A stretch of DNA of 64,000 nucleotides from CAWGGS01 sp963822095 (GTDB taxonomy: Bacteria; Desulfobacterota; Desulfobulbia; Desulfobulbales; Desulfocapsaceae). A program made the position numbers and the translations under genes. The DNA lies in NCBI GenBank assembly GCA_963822095.1, contig CAWGGS010000066.1, positions 1-64,000 on the forward strand, given 5' to 3'. Positions 61,993-64,000 of this stretch are shown here, one piece after another; the stretch's first letter is position 1; the number at the start of each line of letters is the position of its first letter. The notes under the pieces were generated by a model. That model was given only the letters and a program-made list of their open reading frames with translations. It did not search any database and was not told where the DNA came from.

Positions 61993-62658
61993 TTACCAGA
62001 TTATCGGGTTATATCCGTGCTCTGTCAGATAGGCGTTGCATTTGACAAATACACCGGAACCCAAAAAACCTCTTTGGGCAGAGAACGGTGAAGGATGGCT
62101 TGTCATTAAGAGCAGATGCTTTTGCGGGTCGATAAGTCTCGCCTTTTTTTGGGCGAATGCCCCCCAGAGCATAAAGACGATATGCTCTTTCTTCTTCGAG
62201 ATTGTCTCGATGATATTATCTGTAAGCCTTTGCCACCCTAGATTTGCATGGGAATTTGGAGACTTTGCAATCACTGTAAGACTGGCATTGAGCAGAAGCA
62301 CTCCCTGTTTTGCCCATCGTGTCAGATCTGAATCGGGACATGTGTTTTGCCCACCGTAAATACTGTCATTAATCTCTTTGAAAATGTTTCTAAGAGATGG
62401 CGGCGTTGGGATACCATTTCTAACCGAAAAGCATAAGCCATGTGCTTCTGGACCAAGACGAGGGTCTTCGTTGAAATAAGGATCCTGACCGATGATTACT
62501 ACACGTAACGATTCGAAATCGGTCAAGCGCATGGAATTAAAAACCATCTCCCGTGGGGGAAACACCTTTTTTCCCTTGGAGGCCTCGCCATAGGCCTTTT
62601 TTACCAATTCTTTATGAAATCCATCACGAAGAAGAGGAATCTGTTCTTCCCAAAGCAT
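61993..62658 (-). CDS. ung: Uracil-DNA glycosylase, family 1
   Basis: Removes uracil from DNA, 221 residues. VVIIGQDPY carries the water-activating D59, but the following residues differ from the usual GQDPYH: here GQDPYFNEDPRLGPEAHGLCFSV, with F for H and a five- or six-residue insertion. The minor-groove loop HPSPFSAQRGFLGSGVF and VLLLNASLTV are intact. It is probably active; the change is near the catalytic loop. It reads the same way as the CheB-like gene upstream, eight bases away. Confidence 0.93.
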   Translation of the reverse strand: MLWEEQIPLLRDGFHKELVKKAYGEASKGKKVFPPREMVFNSMRLTDFESLRVVIIGQDPYFNEDPRLGPEAHGLCFSVRNGIPTPPSLRNIFKEINDSIYGGQNTCPDSDLTRWAKQGVLLLNASLTVIAKSPNSHANLGWQRLTDNIIETISKKKEHIVFMLWGAFAQKKARLIDPQKHLLLMTSHPSPFSAQRGFLGSGVFVKCNAYLTEHGYNPIIW

Positions 62659-62665
62659 AGATTTG

Positions 62666-63886
62666 TCAAGCTGTATGGATCATCTCTTTAGCCTTAAGAT
62701 GAAGACTTTCAATTTTTTTGACTACCTCCATCTCATTTTCAATTACCTTTGATGAGCACCTTTGCAGTATATTCTTACCCATATTTTTACAGAAACAATA
62801 TTGGGGGTTGAGAACATATGTAGAACCGTTGTTTTTACTAATGGCATTAATCCCCTTTTCTCCGTCGATCTCGTTCCCGGAAAGAATAATTCCTGCAACA
62901 TGGTCTTTGAATATTTGGGATATGGAAATCATTGCCGCATCCATTGGCGAAAGCCCAGTCATATAAGTTTCGGTGCAGCGCAAGGTATAGTTGGCACTAT
63001 ATGGCTTTAAGGTGATATGCTCATTGCATGATGCCAGATAACAATTTCCCCCTTCAATGATCAACCCGTCCTGAATGCGAATAATCTTCAGTTTGCTGAT
63101 CGAATCGAGATACTGGGCCAAGGCGTCTACATGGTTGGGTTCAGCATACAGCTGAACAATCAAAGACCCGCTCATCTCAGAGTTCAATTTGGGGATAATA
63201 TTGAGAAGATTGGTATACCCTCCTTCACCTGCGCCTATAAAGGTTATAAAATTATTTCTGATATATTTATTGGCAAGACTCAGTTGAATGCGGTCTCCAC
63301 ATTTCGAACAGGTGATAGAGCTTGTCTCCTTTTCGCCTATAATATTAGCAACCTCTCTGCTTCCGCATTCCTCGCAAAATACAATTTTCTGAGTGTTAAC
63401 AGGAGAAGAGGGCAACATTTTCCCGTCCGACATGAGAGGCTCCTGATGGTGGACGGACAGTGATGAGGCATTGAGCACCTTGCTTATAATAGTCTTTTTC
63501 AGGGTATCAAGGACCTTTCCCTGAAAGAATGAATCCTTGCAAACAAAATCCACAGCACCATATTTTAGTGCGTCAAAAGAACGTGTAGTTCCTTCCTTGG
63601 TAAGGCTTGAAAACATAATGGTCGGCGTCGGGATGTGGATCATCAGATGCTGCAAAGCAGTCACTCCGTCCATCAATGGCATCTCCATGTCCATGATGAT
63701 GACATCCGGTCTATGTTTCATCATTAATTCTAGGCCTTGTATCCCATCAGAGGCTTCAGCGACGATGGACACACGCGGATGCTGATTAAAAATATCTCGC
63801 AGGATCCACCGAAACGCCAAGGAATCATCGACTATGAGTAATGAGATACGTCTATCATTTTTTGCTGTAGCTGCTTTTTTTTTCAT
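62666..63886 (-). CDS. CheB-like response regulator with zinc ribbon and degenerate esterase domain
   Basis: A 406-residue protein with the order receiver (about 14-135; D66 phosphoacceptor in IIMDMEMPLMDG, K117 in FVCKDSF), zinc ribbon (CEECG...CSKCG, C171, C174, C193, C196), and a CheB-type esterase fold (about 212-390). The catalytic serine site reads FIGAGEGG in place of GASTGG, and the catalytic histidine position reads VQLYAEP instead of VQHMPP; only the Asp of LSGNEIDGEKG (D341) is kept. So it is probably not a methylesterase but a binding or signalling protein. No chemotaxis genes are adjacent. The start is ATG without a clear ribosome site. Confidence 0.82.
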   Translation of the reverse strand: MKKKAATAKNDRRISLLIVDDSLAFRWILRDIFNQHPRVSIVAEASDGIQGLELMMKHRPDVIIMDMEMPLMDGVTALQHLMIHIPTPTIMFSSLTKEGTTRSFDALKYGAVDFVCKDSFFQGKVLDTLKKTIISKVLNASSLSVHHQEPLMSDGKMLPSSPVNTQKIVFCEECGSREVANIIGEKETSSITCSKCGDRIQLSLANKYIRNNFITFIGAGEGGYTNLLNIIPKLNSEMSGSLIVQLYAEPNHVDALAQYLDSISKLKIIRIQDGLIIEGGNCYLASCNEHITLKPYSANYTLRCTETYMTGLSPMDAAMISISQIFKDHVAGIILSGNEIDGEKGINAISKNNGSTYVLNPQYCFCKNMGKNILQRCSSKVIENEMEVVKKIESLHLKAKEMIHTA

Positions 63887-64000
63887 CGTATGTTCGCTGA
63901 ATGTGATTTGCTGTTAATGTATTTACACAAACAGGGAATTGACAGGAAGACTCCTTCAATACTATTGTATTGTTAAATAAATTGCGAGAATCTTATTCAT

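Overview
The window looks like chromosomal DNA of a Gram-negative anaerobe, most likely a sulfate- or sulfur-metabolising member of the Desulfobacterota (a Desulfobulbales-like organism is my best guess; this is inference from gene content, not a database match). Pointers are LL-diaminopimelate aminotransferase (dapL), the anaerobic cobalamin genes cbiD/cbiET/cbiF, a COG1900-type homocysteine biosynthesis protein, rubrerythrin, a small di-haem cytochrome, an FmdE-type protein, and outer-membrane functions (LptF-type permease, MacA/MacB-type exporter). Most of the window is housekeeping.

Layout. 1-1.6 kb: IS110-family insertion sequence. 1.6-3.0 kb: TauE-type permease behind a broken DinB-like gene. 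3.3-4.7 kb: a MITE and small unknown genes. 4.7-8.2 kb: arsenic island (Fe-S protein, Acr3, ArsR) plus an alcohol dehydrogenase. 8.4-12.7 kb: four-gene MacA/MacB-like exporter on the minus strand. 12.8-14.4 kb: an unusual MerR-TipAS-methyltransferase fusion with its own 19-bp-spacer promoter. 14.8-17.7 kb: rlmN, serC, trmL. 17.9-26.7 kb: plus-strand run lysC, comEA-like, miaA, recJ, purB, DUF4911, miaB and a coiled-coil SH3 protein. 27-36.2 kb: di-haem cytochrome, pepN, dapL, ispH, a universal stress protein and a DctB/DctD-type sigma-54 two-component system. 37-43 kb: minus-strand cluster cbiD-cbiET-cbiF-cobO-fmdE-hisHF, preceded by a tRNA-Pro gene and hupB. 43.7-48.1 kb: homocysteine biosynthesis gene with larE, then pheA and moaA. 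48.3-54.7 kb: tsaD, DUF2062, rsmA, and the parC/parE pair. 55.4-63.9 kb: lipoprotein, rubrerythrin, an LptF permease with a C-terminal Ada-type zinc domain, DUF166, NAD(P)HX repair enzyme, CBS protein, ung and a degenerate CheB-like protein.

The most interesting non-coding signal is a family of short mobile elements: two complete ~265-bp copies (3298-3561 and 14508-14772), each with terminal inverted repeats and a perfect 8-bp AT-rich target duplication, and two shorter degraded copies (8257-8385 reversed, and about 26837-27030). They contain GC-rich hairpins and sit immediately beside gene ends. No transposase that would move them is present in the window. The strongest protein-level oddities are the MerR-TipAS-methyltransferase fusion, the eukaryote-like HisH-HisF fusion, the LptF-Ada fusion, the CheB homologue lacking catalytic Ser and His, and the pairing of larE with a homocysteine biosynthesis gene.
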